A stretch of 46,323 nucleotides of DNA from CALARM01 sp964431735 (GTDB lineage: Bacteria > Vulcanimicrobiota > SpSt-956 > JAKJGF01), in NCBI GenBank assembly GCA_964431735.1, contig CAYSLJ010000039.1, positions 1 to 46,323 of the forward strand, read 5' to 3'. The number at the start of each line of letters is the position of its first letter. Within the stretch, counting starts at the first letter, position 1. The position numbers and the translations under genes are program-made. Positions 1 to 8,323 of the stretch are shown piece by piece. Below the pieces are notes generated by a model that saw only the letters and a list, made by a program, of their open reading frames with translations, did not search any database and was not told the origin of the DNA.

Positions 1-54
1 GCCTCACCCACCGGAAGGGTGTAGAATAAATATTACTTTTCGGATAGGTTCTAA
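1..54 (+). repeat. Family C/D repeat end, cut by the window edge
   Basis: This stretch ends in the box ACTTTTCGGATAGGTTCTAA. Its beginning (CCTCACCCACCGGAAGG) matches the reverse complement of 39574-39620. The same terminal box occurs at 13847-13867 and in weaker form at 29327-29350 and near 20581. It is non-coding and is probably the end of a dispersed intergenic element that starts outside the window. Confidence 0.6.
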
Positions 55-193
55 GAACCACTCCAGATAAGTTAGTAACTCTTCATAATTACTTCTGTAC
101 TTTTTTATTTTTTTATTATTTACAAAGAATCCTTTTTCATATTTTTATATCTAAACATATAAAAGAGATTAAAAAGAAAAAGGAGTTGTTTTT

Positions 194-514
194 ATGGAAA
201 ATATACATTTAAATGAAAGTGATTTTAATAAAGAGGTTCTGGAATCTTCCTTACCTGTTCTGGTAGATTTCTGGGCTCCCTGGTGCGGCCCATGTAGTAT
301 AATCGGTCCTGTAATTGAAGAATTGGCAACAGATTTCAGTGGAAAATTAAAGGTTTTCAAGGTAAATGTAGATGAAAATCCTTCTATTGCCAGAAAATAT
401 GCTATTCGCAGTATTCCCTTGGTAAAAATATTCAAAAATGGAAATGCTGTTGATAGTATTTTAGGAGCAGTTCCTAAAGAAGAAATAGTAGAAAAAATTA
501 ATAAATTTATATAA
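194..514 (+). CDS. trxA: Thioredoxin
   Basis: This 106-residue protein has the length and fold signature of a single-domain cytosolic thioredoxin, the general disulfide reductant recharged by thioredoxin reductase. The active site WCGPC lies near residue 30 inside VDFWAPWCGPCSIIGP, followed by the conserved VNVDENP and cis-Pro segment IRSIPLVKIFKNG. The ATG is preceded by a strong ribosome site (AAAAAGGAG) at good spacing. No reductase gene adjoins it. The gene stands alone between repeat-filled gaps, so it is probably monocistronic. The family call is secure; the physiological partner is not visible. Confidence 0.95.
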   Translation: MENIHLNESDFNKEVLESSLPVLVDFWAPWCGPCSIIGPVIEELATDFSGKLKVFKVNVDENPSIARKYAIRSIPLVKIFKNGNAVDSILGAVPKEEIVEKINKFI

Positions 515-582
515 AAATCTTTATTGTAGCTATATATTTATACTTTATATGAACATGATAAAGTCTTATATTTAACTGTCTT

Positions 583-689
583 TTACTGTGGTAAACATAA
601 ATGACACATATATACTCTCGTGACACATAAAGCGTAACGGGAGGAACACGTTCAAAACGTTTATTAAATGCTTATGCTCAGGTCAATAA
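583..689. repeat. Family A palindromic element
   Basis: The 107-bp unit starts TTACTGTGGTAAACATAA and ends TTATGCTCAGGTCAATAA, imperfect terminal inverted repeats of 18 bp. The core holds a heptamer-type segment (CGTGACACATAAAGCGTAACGG). Related copies are at 13886-13976 and 39288-39392, with a left half at 5378-5437. It has no coding capacity, so if mobile it would need a transposase supplied elsewhere. Confidence 0.75.
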
Positions 690-727
690 TTTTCATATCT
701 GGTTGTGACCGTTCCGGTCATGCCTGT
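690..727. repeat. Family G motif with TGACCG-N3-CGGTCA palindrome
   Basis: A perfect 6+3+6 palindrome, TGACCGTTCCGGTCA, sits at 706-720, with the left flank TTTTCATATCTGGTTG and right flank TGCCTGT. The whole stretch is almost repeated at 44717-44754. Inverted relatives are at 14719-14806 and 40112-40198. It could be an operator-like site or the conserved end of a dispersed repeat. Confidence 0.6.
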
Positions 728-795
728 CAGGATCTGCCACGTAATAAATGTCACACACCTTCTATCCCCGACCGGGCTCTGAAGGGAAAAAAGAG

Positions 796-839
796 AAAAA
801 AGCAATCCCGTAAGTATATATCCGGTGGTTGCTTTTTTT
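796..839. terminator. Bidirectional terminator-like hairpin
   Basis: AAAAAGCAA at 797-805 can pair with TTGCTTTTT at 829-837, with a T run on the 3' side and an A run on the 5' side. It lies about 280 bp beyond trxA, so it may end trxA transcription or simply be part of the repeat tract. Confidence 0.5.
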
Positions 840-1119
840 ACAATTTACAGCATAAAAATTGATTTATAACTATGGCATTAAACTTGCAGGAAATTTATGT
901 ATTAGGGGAGAATATTATTAGGGGAGAATATATCGTCTTTATATTATATAAAGATTATAGACAATTTCAGAACAACAAACATGACAGTTTTGATCACAGA
1001 AAATATGAAAATTTATTCCTCCTGTAAAGCATTACGCATTACCATTTTCCCATAAATTAAATTCTGACAAATTAAGAAATACAGCATAATATGAGCACAG
1101 GAACATATGAAATCAATTT

Positions 1120-2268
1120 ATGAACAATAATATAACAATAGAAAACAGAGAAAATCCTGAAATTTTCCAGAGATTACACCTCCATTTTAATAAGAACGGA
1201 GAGACTCAAAGAGTGGCATTTCAGGGAATAAACAACCCTGTTTTCTGTAAAAACCATGCAGGGGAAACCCTCGTCTTTAAACCGTTAAATCAGGAAAAGG
1301 GGAAAAGAGAAGATATTATCTATGAAATATGCGCTTCTCATATTATGAAATATTTCAATATTCCAACCATTACCTACAGAGAAGTGGATATAGATGATTC
1401 CGGCCATAAACGGAGAGGAGTCATATGTGATTTTATTCAGGCTAAAAATCTGGAAGAAGATCCTTCATTAATATATGGAATTAAAAATGTCAATGAAGCA
1501 GTAAGAGGTATGATATTTGACGGCTGGCTCGGTAATTTTGACAGAATCCTGACAAACAGCAATATATGGGTAAACAATGAAGGGAAGGTTATTTTCGGAG
1601 ATTACGGATGTTCTTTTCGTAAAGGCCTTAAAGCCTTTGGTTTACCTAAAGCAAATATTCTTTTCATGTATCTCTATGGTAAAAAAGAAATTATTGAAGA
1701 CACTATTAATAAAATTACTTCTTTATCAGATGAAGATATAATTAGTATTATAGATGAAGGTCTAAAATTTACTCCCTTTGAGCCGGAGATAAGAGAACAT
1801 ATGATAGATGTCCTGAAATATAACAGAGATGAATTGAAAACGGAAAATCCTTTCTCAAATTTTTATAAAAAAAAAGATTTAATCATAGAATTAACTGAAA
1901 AAGATACAGAAAATATAGCCAGAGCTTTGCTCGACAGATATGGCTATAAAAAAGAAAAAAATCCTGCCAGTATGGCTTTAAGTAAATTATGGTTTTACAA
2001 AGACATCAGTTTAAAACCTGTGATACATATTCTGTCACAAAATCTGAATAATATAGTAAATAATTATATTAACGGTGAAAATAAAAAGATTGAAATAACC
2101 ATTAAAAAAGCCCATATACTTTATATATTGAGGAATACGTCTGTCATGATAGCATTGAAAGAATGGCTGAGGAAAGATATTACCGATGTAACAGCAAGAT
2201 TGTTTTCATCACTGTTACTGTGCAGTTTCTCACATACTCTCATGGACAGGGCTATATGTTTGTTGTAA
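1120..2268 (+). CDS. HipA/PI3K-like fold protein kinase of unknown target
   Basis: This 382-residue soluble protein shows the catalytic pattern of the HipA / PI3-4-kinase-like superfamily. A Lys-containing strand (LVFKPL, K54) is followed by the loop FDGWLGNFDR (D141) with Asn at 146 and 148, and by a metal-binding FGDYGCSF (D161). Residues 1-230 cover the kinase-like core. The remaining 150 residues are helical and unrecognised. HipA proteins proper are about 440 residues and follow a HipB antitoxin gene; no such partner is visible here, which argues against a classical toxin-antitoxin pair. The ribosome site before the ATG is weak. The fold call is moderate and the substrate unknown. Confidence 0.6.
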   Translation: MNNNITIENRENPEIFQRLHLHFNKNGETQRVAFQGINNPVFCKNHAGETLVFKPLNQEKGKREDIIYEICASHIMKYFNIPTITYREVDIDDSGHKRRGVICDFIQAKNLEEDPSLIYGIKNVNEAVRGMIFDGWLGNFDRILTNSNIWVNNEGKVIFGDYGCSFRKGLKAFGLPKANILFMYLYGKKEIIEDTINKITSLSDEDIISIIDEGLKFTPFEPEIREHMIDVLKYNRDELKTENPFSNFYKKKDLIIELTEKDTENIARALLDRYGYKKEKNPASMALSKLWFYKDISLKPVIHILSQNLNNIVNNYINGENKKIEITIKKAHILYILRNTSVMIALKEWLRKDITDVTARLFSSLLLCSFSHTLMDRAICLL

Positions 2269-2367
2269 AAATATTCAATTTTCAGGTGTCAGGTGCTGTG
2301 TCAGGAAGATTAAAACCTGGAACACCAAAACCTGTTTAACTATAAAGCCGGTAAAAACAAGGAAATT

Positions 2368-4635
2368 ATGAAAAAGTGCAAAAGTATAACATCTGATTAT
2401 ATATTAATTTTAATCTTAATTCTCATTTCTTTCCCTGCCTCTGCCGGTCCTCTGGAAGAAATAGAGAAAGACAACGAGGTATATGATGCCCTTCGCCTGC
2501 TGGAAGAAGGAAATTTCATAGAAGGCTACCCTGATGGCTTTTTTAAAGGAGACAGGCCCCTTACAAGATATGAAGCAGCCATGGCAGTAGCAAGAATAGT
2601 GGCGAAATTGCAGTTAATGGAAGCTTCCACTCCGCAAAAGCCTGATATGTCTCTGTATATGACAGAAGATGACAGGAAACTTCTGAATAACTTAATAAAA
2701 GAATTCAGAAGTGAATTAACATCTCTTGGAATAAGCATAATAAATATAGAAAATACCCTGGAACATTTAAACGGAAGGATAGAAAAGCTGGAAAAAATAA
2801 AAGTAAAGGGAGCTTTGAATGTTACTGCAGTTTCTATCGGATATGCTCCCGATGAAATGAATACAAAGAGTTTCGGAAATCCCAATCCTGTATCTCCCAC
2901 ACCCGGGCCTGTTATTATGCAGGACAGGGATCGTTATAATGGAGCTAACGGAGGGAGTCTCCTCTTTTCAGGTTCTGCCATCATGTCCAGGCTGGATCTT
3001 AATATAAGCAGCAATATTACAGAACATATAAAAGCAGGAATTGATCTTATCTCTTACAGTTCCTTCGGAGAAAAAGGTATTATTGATGAATGTGGTATTA
3101 TGCCTCCCTATAATACTATGGGGCAGATTTCAACGGCGTTACATTTTGACACTCAGGCAGGTACATTCTGGTTTGACAGTGACGGAGATGTTGATTTAAC
3201 AGGACAGATAGGTGAATTCAATGTGAAGAATATATCCAGAAATCTCTTCTTTGGCATAAGAAACAGTTTTTCTTACGGAGGCAGAGATGTTTTACCTATG
3301 AACGGTATAGATATTTCCGGCACTTTATATAAAACACTGAATATGGAAATTTTTATGGCCCGTAATCTCAACACATTCAAACCGGGGGATACGACAGGCA
3401 TACCATCCCAGTTCAGATATATCATGGCAACACCATATAATGACGGTGCCGGTTGTTACAGAGTTAATAAATATGGCATAATAGATCCAGGCCAATATGA
3501 TAATTCCGCTTACGGTTTATGGCTTGGCAATGATTTCAATAAAGGCAGAGCTCATATAGAAGGAGCAATAATAAGATTATATGAAGATTATGCTTCAAAC
3601 CCTTCTCTCGGAACAGATAAAAATCTCACATCTCCGCCGAAAGACAGTATTTATTACGGCATAAAAGCCTCTTATACCTGGGCAGGGGAAAAGATCAGGC
3701 TTTACGGGGAATTTAACAGAACAATTTTTGATTATAACCTTCTTGATAACCATAACGGCTATGGAGGAAATTTCTTAAATACAGGTGTAAAATTCACCTT
3801 CAGGCCTTTTTCTTTTTACAGTGAATATTTCAGAATTGAACCCAATTATGATCCGCCAGGATATCATCAGCACTGGGGAAGATTATACCAGGGAAGTGGA
3901 GGACACCATGACGGATGGGGATGGACTTATGGTTCTTTTTCATCCAATGGAAGAAGATTTTCAACTACAAGACCAAACCGAACAGGTATAAATCTTGGTA
4001 TAAACTGGAAATTCGGCAAAGATTCCAGCAATACCCTTTATACTAATTTTACCTATCTGGAACAGGTCAAACCTACCCTTATTACAGGAGGAGAGGATTC
4101 CTTTCAGAAATATGATTTTCTTACAGGATACACTGTTCCTGACCTTACAGGGATTAATATTTACGGTAATCTCGATCATATGTTTACAGTAAGTGATCCT
4201 GCAAAAGGTAAGGAATATGCCTTTGAAGGAGGGGGAAAATATAAAATCAAACGAACACTTCACACATGGGGTTATGTGGAATATCATAATTTTACGAGAG
4301 ATTATGAGTGGTCAGATTATAAAATGGATGTGAATTATTATTTTGCCAATGGCGGTATTACCTGGTATCCGACAGGGAAATTAAGCCTTCAGGGTTATGT
4401 AAATTATATAAAGGTTTCAGGTTTGAATGAAACAGGCAATGAAGTAAAATGGGATCAGATTATACCGGGATTTGGTATAAGGTACAGCTTCAGTGAAAAC
4501 ATGGAATTTCTTTTAGATTATAAGTTTTACAGCTATTCCTCTGACTATCCCGGTGATATATATGATAAAGTTCCTGATATTAACAATAATTATAATGCAA
4601 ATAAATTGATGACGCGACTGACGGTAAAATTTTGA
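2368..4635 (+). CDS. SLH-domain outer-membrane porin (OmpM-like)
   Basis: This 755-residue protein begins with a signal peptide (hydrophobic ILILILILISFPASAG, cleavage near residue 26). Next comes a single SLH domain at about 30-85, with the family pattern VYDALRLLEEGNFIEGYPDG and RPLTRYEAAMAVARIV. A short coiled coil follows at about 95-140, then roughly 600 residues of alternating beta strands rich in Tyr and Gly, ending LTVKF. A terminal Phe is typical of BAM-assembled barrels. In this family the SLH domain grips cell-wall polymers and the barrel sits in the outer membrane, tethering it to peptidoglycan. This is the best evidence in the window for a diderm envelope. The ribosome site is weak, and a degraded heptamer-type repeat precedes the gene. 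Confidence 0.85.
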   Translation: MKKCKSITSDYILILILILISFPASAGPLEEIEKDNEVYDALRLLEEGNFIEGYPDGFFKGDRPLTRYEAAMAVARIVAKLQLMEASTPQKPDMSLYMTEDDRKLLNNLIKEFRSELTSLGISIINIENTLEHLNGRIEKLEKIKVKGALNVTAVSIGYAPDEMNTKSFGNPNPVSPTPGPVIMQDRDRYNGANGGSLLFSGSAIMSRLDLNISSNITEHIKAGIDLISYSSFGEKGIIDECGIMPPYNTMGQISTALHFDTQAGTFWFDSDGDVDLTGQIGEFNVKNISRNLFFGIRNSFSYGGRDVLPMNGIDISGTLYKTLNMEIFMARNLNTFKPGDTTGIPSQFRYIMATPYNDGAGCYRVNKYGIIDPGQYDNSAYGLWLGNDFNKGRAHIEGAIIRLYEDYASNPSLGTDKNLTSPPKDSIYYGIKASYTWAGEKIRLYGEFNRTIFDYNLLDNHNGYGGNFLNTGVKFTFRPFSFYSEYFRIEPNYDPPGYHQHWGRLYQGSGGHHDGWGWTYGSFSSNGRRFSTTRPNRTGINLGINWKFGKDSSNTLYTNFTYLEQVKPTLITGGEDSFQKYDFLTGYTVPDLTGINIYGNLDHMFTVSDPAKGKEYAFEGGGKYKIKRTLHTWGYVEYHNFTRDYEWSDYKMDVNYYFANGGITWYPTGKLSLQGYVNYIKVSGLNETGNEVKWDQIIPGFGIRYSFSENMEFLLDYKFYSYSSDYPGDIYDKVPDINNNYNANKLMTRLTVKF

Positions 4636-4639
4636 TAAG

Positions 4640-4695
4640 CGTGATTTACGTGACCCGTAAGGTATGCCTGATTACTCTTCACTCTTCACTCTTTA
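4640..4695. repeat. Heptamer-type repeat between convergent genes
   Basis: Degenerate GTGATTTACGTGACCCGTAA is followed by CTCTTCACTCTTCACTCTT, a 7-bp-period CTTCACT array at about 4674-4692. It lies between the ends of the SLH porin and PepSY genes and reaches the stop codon of the latter. Confidence 0.55.
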
Positions 4696-5334
4696 AAACA
4701 CCGTATGTTCATTAAAATCTTTTTCTGTTTTCTCTATAGAACTCCTTAATATTTCGCCTGTACCCGGATCCAGAATAATTTGTTTTAACTGTTTCTCGGA
4801 AGTAAGTATTTTAATTTCGTAGACAAGATATTCGTCCAGTTCGTCCAGTTCTATACTGACCAGTTTATCCGAGTCTTTCTGGATGGCCATATTTATAGCG
4901 TCTTTAAAAGATATTTTTACCATATCAGGATATTTAGATTCATCCTGTTTTTCTAATATTATACTCCCGGGTTTCACAGGTTTTTCACCGTATTTATCTT
5001 CATAATCATCTTTATCAAAGTCTTCTTCTCTGGCCACTTTCAGTACTGCTCCATTACCGGCATCTACAAATATTTCCATTATATTATAATCACCTGTAAC
5101 GATTTCTACCTGGTATACAAGATAATCTTCCAGTGCTTCAAGCTCAAGTTCCAGTAATTTACCGGGACATTCTTTCATTGCTATAGATATGGCGTGGTCA
5201 AAGCTTATTTTAGCCATACCGGGGTAAGTTCGTTCATCAAATTTATATATCTTTATAGTTCCGGTGTAGTCTTCCGCCATAAGCCAGTTACTCAGTAAAC
5301 ATAACATAAAGACTGTAAATAATATTTTTTTCAT
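4693..5334 (-). CDS. Secreted protein with two PepSY domains
   Basis: The ATG at 5334 is chosen because AAAAGGAGG lies nine bases upstream and a signal peptide follows directly (KKILFTVFMLCLLSNWLMA). An in-frame start at 5370 would add 12 charged residues. The mature protein of about 190 residues contains two repeats of one pattern: ISFDHAISIAMKECPGKLLELELE...YLVYQVEIVTG and ISFKDAINMAIQKDSDKLVSIELD...YLVYEIKILT. Each ends with an IFVDAGNGAVL or IILDPGTGEIL beta hairpin. That is the PepSY domain, often found in exported proteins and thought to modulate proteases or bind peptides. It sits tail to tail with the SLH porin gene. Its specific role is unknown. Confidence 0.8.
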   Translation of the reverse strand: MKKILFTVFMLCLLSNWLMAEDYTGTIKIYKFDERTYPGMAKISFDHAISIAMKECPGKLLELELEALEDYLVYQVEIVTGDYNIMEIFVDAGNGAVLKVAREEDFDKDDYEDKYGEKPVKPGSIILEKQDESKYPDMVKISFKDAINMAIQKDSDKLVSIELDELDEYLVYEIKILTSEKQLKQIILDPGTGEILRSSIEKTEKDFNEHTVF

Positions 5335-5963
5335 AATAATCAGCCTCCTTTTACCGTTAATTAAAGCCACATTTATATTACTGTGGTGACCATAAATAAT
5401 ACATAGACGGGAGAAAAATCTTTATTACATTTTTTATAGGAACTGTCTGAAAATAATTACATCATAGTTATAATTTATATCGTGACGCGTAACGCGTAAC
5501 GCGTGACGCGAGGATACTAATCGTTCTAACAATTTGCCGGAGTTATTTTTCTTACAGTACATAGTCACGTCAGTATTTACAACATGACAGTCTGTACAAC
5601 AACCATACTCTTGCACTTTTCATAATTTCCTTATTTTTACTGGCGTTATAGTTAAAGAGATTATGGGTTATGGGTTTTAAAACTTCTTAATCCAACACCC
5701 GACCCCCATACCCCTCATTTGCGATAGTTATGTTGACTTCATTCCTGGATTATTTTTTATAGTTTCTAAAATCTGCAACCGTATATTATAATAACATATT
5801 ATAACATATCTTATCGATTTTAACATGTGCCTTTAAATAGAATTTAGTGCTTCCGGGAAATTATTCAAACCATTATACCTTGACTAAAATTTAATTATAT
5901 ATTAATATAATGTATATTTTTATATTTAGATTAATCTGGAAATAATTTTTAGGAGGTTTAAAT
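5335..5963. other. 629-bp intergenic region built of repeats
   Basis: The region contains a family A left half (5378-5437) fused to a complete family B element (5438-5558), and a hairpin-forming heptamer array at about 5661-5720 (ATGGGTT units against AACACCC/ACCCCCA units). A family F box (TTTCTAAAATCTGCAACCGTAT) follows at about 5762-5783. An AT-rich stretch before the ferredoxin gene has TTGACT at 5880-5885 and TATAAT at 5906-5911, but the 20-bp spacing is long for a promoter. I see no gene; a 60-codon minus-strand frame here lies in the family B repeat. Confidence 0.7.
5438..5558. repeat. Family B palindromic element
   Basis: Starts AGGAACTGTCTGAAAATAAT and ends GGAGTTATTTTTCTTACAGT, imperfect inverted ends. 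The core is an array of the heptamers GTGACGC, GTAACGC, GTAACGC, GTGACGC. Other copies are at 20407-20504 and 37821-37931, with a cut copy at 46275-46323. Confidence 0.75.
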
Positions 5964-6128
5964 ATGCATAAAATCAGTGAAGCCTGCATAGCCTGCGGTA
6001 GTTGTGCGGAACAGTGCCCGGTAGAGGCAATTGAAGAAGGAACTCCATATATGATTACAGATGCCTGTATAGACTGCGGCGCATGTGTTGATGTATGCCC
6101 GGTTAATGCAATTTCTCCCGGTGAGTAA
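5964..6128 (+). CDS. 2[4Fe-4S] ferredoxin
   Basis: A 54-residue clostridial-type ferredoxin. Two Cys clusters, CIACGSCAEQCP (C8, C11, C14, C18) and CIDCGACVDVCP (C35, C38, C41, C45), are in the spacing that binds two [4Fe-4S] centres in a pseudo-twofold fold, with CP before each helix. It would carry low-potential electrons in the cytoplasm, typically for pyruvate:ferredoxin oxidoreductase or hydrogenase. Its presence fits anaerobic metabolism but does not prove it. The ATG follows TAGGAGG at ideal distance. A strong terminator follows immediately, so the gene is transcribed alone. Confidence 0.95.
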   Translation: MHKISEACIACGSCAEQCPVEAIEEGTPYMITDACIDCGACVDVCPVNAISPGE

Positions 6129-6149
6129 TTATATAAAATATTAGAAATA

Positions 6150-6201
6150 AAAAGCCGTTCAAAAATTTTTACCTTTACGAGTAAAAAATGAACGGCTTTT
6201 A
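6150..6201 (+). terminator. Intrinsic terminator after ferredoxin
   Basis: AAAAGCCGTTCA at the left pairs perfectly with TGAACGGCTTTT at the right (12 bp), with a T-rich tail, starting 20 bases after the ferredoxin stop. It isolates the ferredoxin from the downstream pfkB-type gene. Confidence 0.8.
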
Positions 6202-6226
6202 TTACAACGTTTAAGGAGGAACTAAT

Positions 6227-7135
6227 GTGGGGTTAACAATAGTAGGTTCTGTTGCTTTTGACGATGTAAAGACTCCTTTCGGGACAAGGGAAAAAGTACT
6301 TGGCGGAGCAGCAAGTTATGCCTCTGTATCGGCAAGTTTTTTCCATAAAGATGTATATCTTGTAGGTGTTGTAGGAGGGGATTTCCCGAAAGAACATATT
6401 GATTTTTTCAAAAGCAGGAATATCGATTTACAGGGTCTGGAAATTATAGAAGACGGCAGTACATTTTACTGGAAAGGTACTTATGAGTATAATCTTAATC
6501 AGGCACATACTCTGGACACACAGTTAAATGTTTTCCAGAATTTTCAACCAAAAATACCTGACATCTATGCAGAAGCAGAATTTGTGTTTCTTGCCAATAT
6601 AGATCCGGATCTGCAGCTTGATGTCTTAAAACAGGTAAAAAATCCATTATTTACAGCCTGTGATACAATGAATTTATGGATAACTCATAAAAAGGATAAA
6701 GTTCTTGAAGTAATAAAAAATACAAATCTGGTTTTAATAAATGATGCAGAAGTAAGACAGCTCTGCGAGACCTACAGCCTTACTCTGGCAGCACAGAGGC
6801 TACTGGATCTCGGAACCCTTGCAGTCATCATAAAAAAGGGGGAACATGGTGCAATGCTCTGCACAAAAGAAATGATCTTTTCCTTACCGGGATTTCCTCT
6901 GGATGAAGTTAAAGATCCTACAGGTGCAGGGGACACTTTTGCAGGAGGCCTCATGGGATATATTGCCAGTAAAGGTAAAGTAACGCCGGACATTTTAAAG
7001 AATGCCATTGTATATGCAAGTGTTATGGCTTCATATAATGTTGAAGATTTCAGCCTCGACAGAATGAAAAAGCTGAAACCGGTTGAAGTAGAATGGCGTT
7101 ATGAAGCTTTTAAAAAGCTAACACATTTTGATTGA
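6227..7135 (+). CDS. PfkB-family carbohydrate/nucleoside kinase
   Basis: A 302-residue ribokinase-like sugar or nucleoside kinase. The N-terminal GSVAFDDVKTPFG and the Gly pair in LGGAASYASVSASFF form the substrate site. The PfkB signature 2 DPTGAGDTFAGGLMGYIA near residue 226 contains the catalytic Asp in GAGD and the anion hole. The short length and divergent lid do not settle whether the substrate is a sugar, nucleoside or other alcohol. The start is GTG: the overlapping ATG two bases upstream runs into a stop, and AAGGAGGA lies six bases before the GTG. The asparaginase gene follows 47 bp later and may be co-transcribed. Confidence 0.85.
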   Translation: MGLTIVGSVAFDDVKTPFGTREKVLGGAASYASVSASFFHKDVYLVGVVGGDFPKEHIDFFKSRNIDLQGLEIIEDGSTFYWKGTYEYNLNQAHTLDTQLNVFQNFQPKIPDIYAEAEFVFLANIDPDLQLDVLKQVKNPLFTACDTMNLWITHKKDKVLEVIKNTNLVLINDAEVRQLCETYSLTLAAQRLLDLGTLAVIIKKGEHGAMLCTKEMIFSLPGFPLDEVKDPTGAGDTFAGGLMGYIASKGKVTPDILKNAIVYASVMASYNVEDFSLDRMKKLKPVEVEWRYEAFKKLTHFD

Positions 7136-7146
7136 TTGGAAAAAAG

Positions 7147-7170
7147 AGTGATTGGTTAACCAATCACTCT
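7147..7170. promoter_or_regulatory. Perfect 24-bp palindrome between pfkB-type gene and ansA
   Basis: The 12-base arm GAGTGATTGGTT is followed directly by its exact reverse complement. It lies 12 bases after the kinase stop and 12 bases before the chosen asparaginase ATG. It could be an operator, an mRNA hairpin that attenuates or protects the transcript, or a minimal relative of the heptamer hairpins (it contains GAGTGAT and ATCACTC). Confidence 0.6.
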
Positions 7171-7182
7171 TCAGTAAAGATT

Positions 7183-8202
7183 ATGAATCAGCCCCCTAAA
7201 AAAATACTGATAATAGACAACGGCGGAACTGTATCAATGAAAAGGATAAGCGGTTCTCTCGCTCCGGTAGACGGTAAAGAAGATATATTAAAATTAATTT
7301 ATCAGATAAAAAGTCCTGTAGAGATAGATTATCTTAAAGTCAATTCCATTGATAGCACAAATCTGTCTCCTCCTGTCATGAAACTGGTATATGATGCCAT
7401 AGTAAAAAATTATTCCGTATATCATGGCTTTGTAATTCTTACAGGAACAGATACACTGGCATATCTGGCTTCATTTTTATCCTTCTGGCTTCTGGAGATT
7501 CATTCCCCCGTAATCATTACAGGTTCGCAAAAACCATTGAATGAACTCGGTTCAGATGCTCCGGGAAATATCTATTATTCCATACTCTTTGCAAGAGAAA
7601 ATATTCCCGGTGTTTCAGTATTTTTCTGGCAGCAACTTTACATGGGTAATCGTGTTACCAAAGTGGATTCCCGCGGTTTTGATGCATTTGATAGCCCCAA
7701 ACACCCCCCGGCAGGTCATGTAGATGCCTTCAATCTTCGTATCCATACAGGCCTCGAGCATTATCTCAGACCACAGAAAAAAGAAAATTTTAATTATGCC
7801 TGGAGTCCCCATGTAGCAGTAATAAAACTTTATCCCGGCTTCAATCCCGAACTTTTAAAAATCCTCCCTCAGATGGGATACAGGGGATTGATCATAGAGG
7901 CTTTCGGACTGGGGAACCTTCCGAATGAAGGAGAATATTCACTTGAAGACACAGTAAAAGAAATAGTGAATAAAGGGATGGTTATAGGCATATGTTCCCA
8001 GTGTCTTAAAGGAGCAGTCCAGGCAGAATACGAAACAGCAAGAAGATTTGAACAGCTCAGGGTAATTTTTTTAAGGGATATAACTACGGAAGCAGCCTAT
8101 GCAAAACTCTCCTATCTGCTTGGAAGCTCAGAAAATATGGAATGGATAAGGATAAAACTTGCGGAATCCATTGCAGGAGAAATGAGTATATGGGATGAGT
8201 GA
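7183..8202 (+). CDS. Type I L-asparaginase
   Basis: A 339-residue asparaginase/glutaminase-family enzyme hydrolysing L-asparagine to aspartate and ammonia. The first catalytic Thr lies in IIDNGGTVSM near the N-terminus and the second in FVILTGTDTLAYLASFLSF. The PVIITGSQKPLNELGSDAPGN segment is characteristic of the family. No signal peptide is present, so it is cytosolic, as for type I enzymes. The upstream TTG at 7132 would read through the 24-bp palindrome and give an N-terminus with no family similarity, so the ATG at 7183 is preferred although its ribosome site is weak. It lies behind the PfkB-type kinase and converges on cheA. Confidence 0.85.
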   Translation: MNQPPKKILIIDNGGTVSMKRISGSLAPVDGKEDILKLIYQIKSPVEIDYLKVNSIDSTNLSPPVMKLVYDAIVKNYSVYHGFVILTGTDTLAYLASFLSFWLLEIHSPVIITGSQKPLNELGSDAPGNIYYSILFARENIPGVSVFFWQQLYMGNRVTKVDSRGFDAFDSPKHPPAGHVDAFNLRIHTGLEHYLRPQKKENFNYAWSPHVAVIKLYPGFNPELLKILPQMGYRGLIIEAFGLGNLPNEGEYSLEDTVKEIVNKGMVIGICSQCLKGAVQAEYETARRFEQLRVIFLRDITTEAAYAKLSYLLGSSENMEWIRIKLAESIAGEMSIWDE

Positions 8203-8323
8203 CGTGGTAAAAAGTAAGTCGTGAGTCGTGTGGGGAACCGTGTTCGCCCGATACCGGTGAACACACGCATTACGCATTACAAACCAACCGTCACGCGTCA
8301 CGACTATAACGTATCACACATCA
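8203..8323. repeat. Heptamer-type repeat between convergent genes
   Basis: Degenerate units around GTGAGTC, GCATTAC and GCGTCAC occupy most of the gap between ansA and cheA, with potential pairing between GTGACG-type sequence at the left and CGTCACGCGTCACG at about 8289-8302. No terminator of ordinary form is seen, so the repeat itself may end both transcripts. Confidence 0.5.

Larger units (their letters stand above)
515..1119. other. 605-bp intergenic region filled with repeats
   Basis: I see no convincing gene here. The region holds a family A element (583-689), a family G palindrome (690-727), a terminator-like hairpin (796-839) and a perfect tandem duplication of a 15-bp unit, ATTAGGGGAGAATAT, at 901-915 and 917-931. 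A 64-codon frame at 668-862 runs through the repeats and hairpin and has no ribosome site. Confidence 0.7.

Noticed and set aside
668..862. 64-codon plus-strand frame
   Set aside because: It runs through family A and G repeats and a terminator hairpin, with no ribosome site and no family similarity.
1120..2268. HipBA toxin-antitoxin locus
   Set aside because: No HipB-like helix-turn-helix gene precedes it; the upstream 600 bp is repeat DNA.
5434..5616. 60-codon minus-strand frame
   Set aside because: It is largely the family B repeat, and its apparent Cys pattern comes from repeat sequence.
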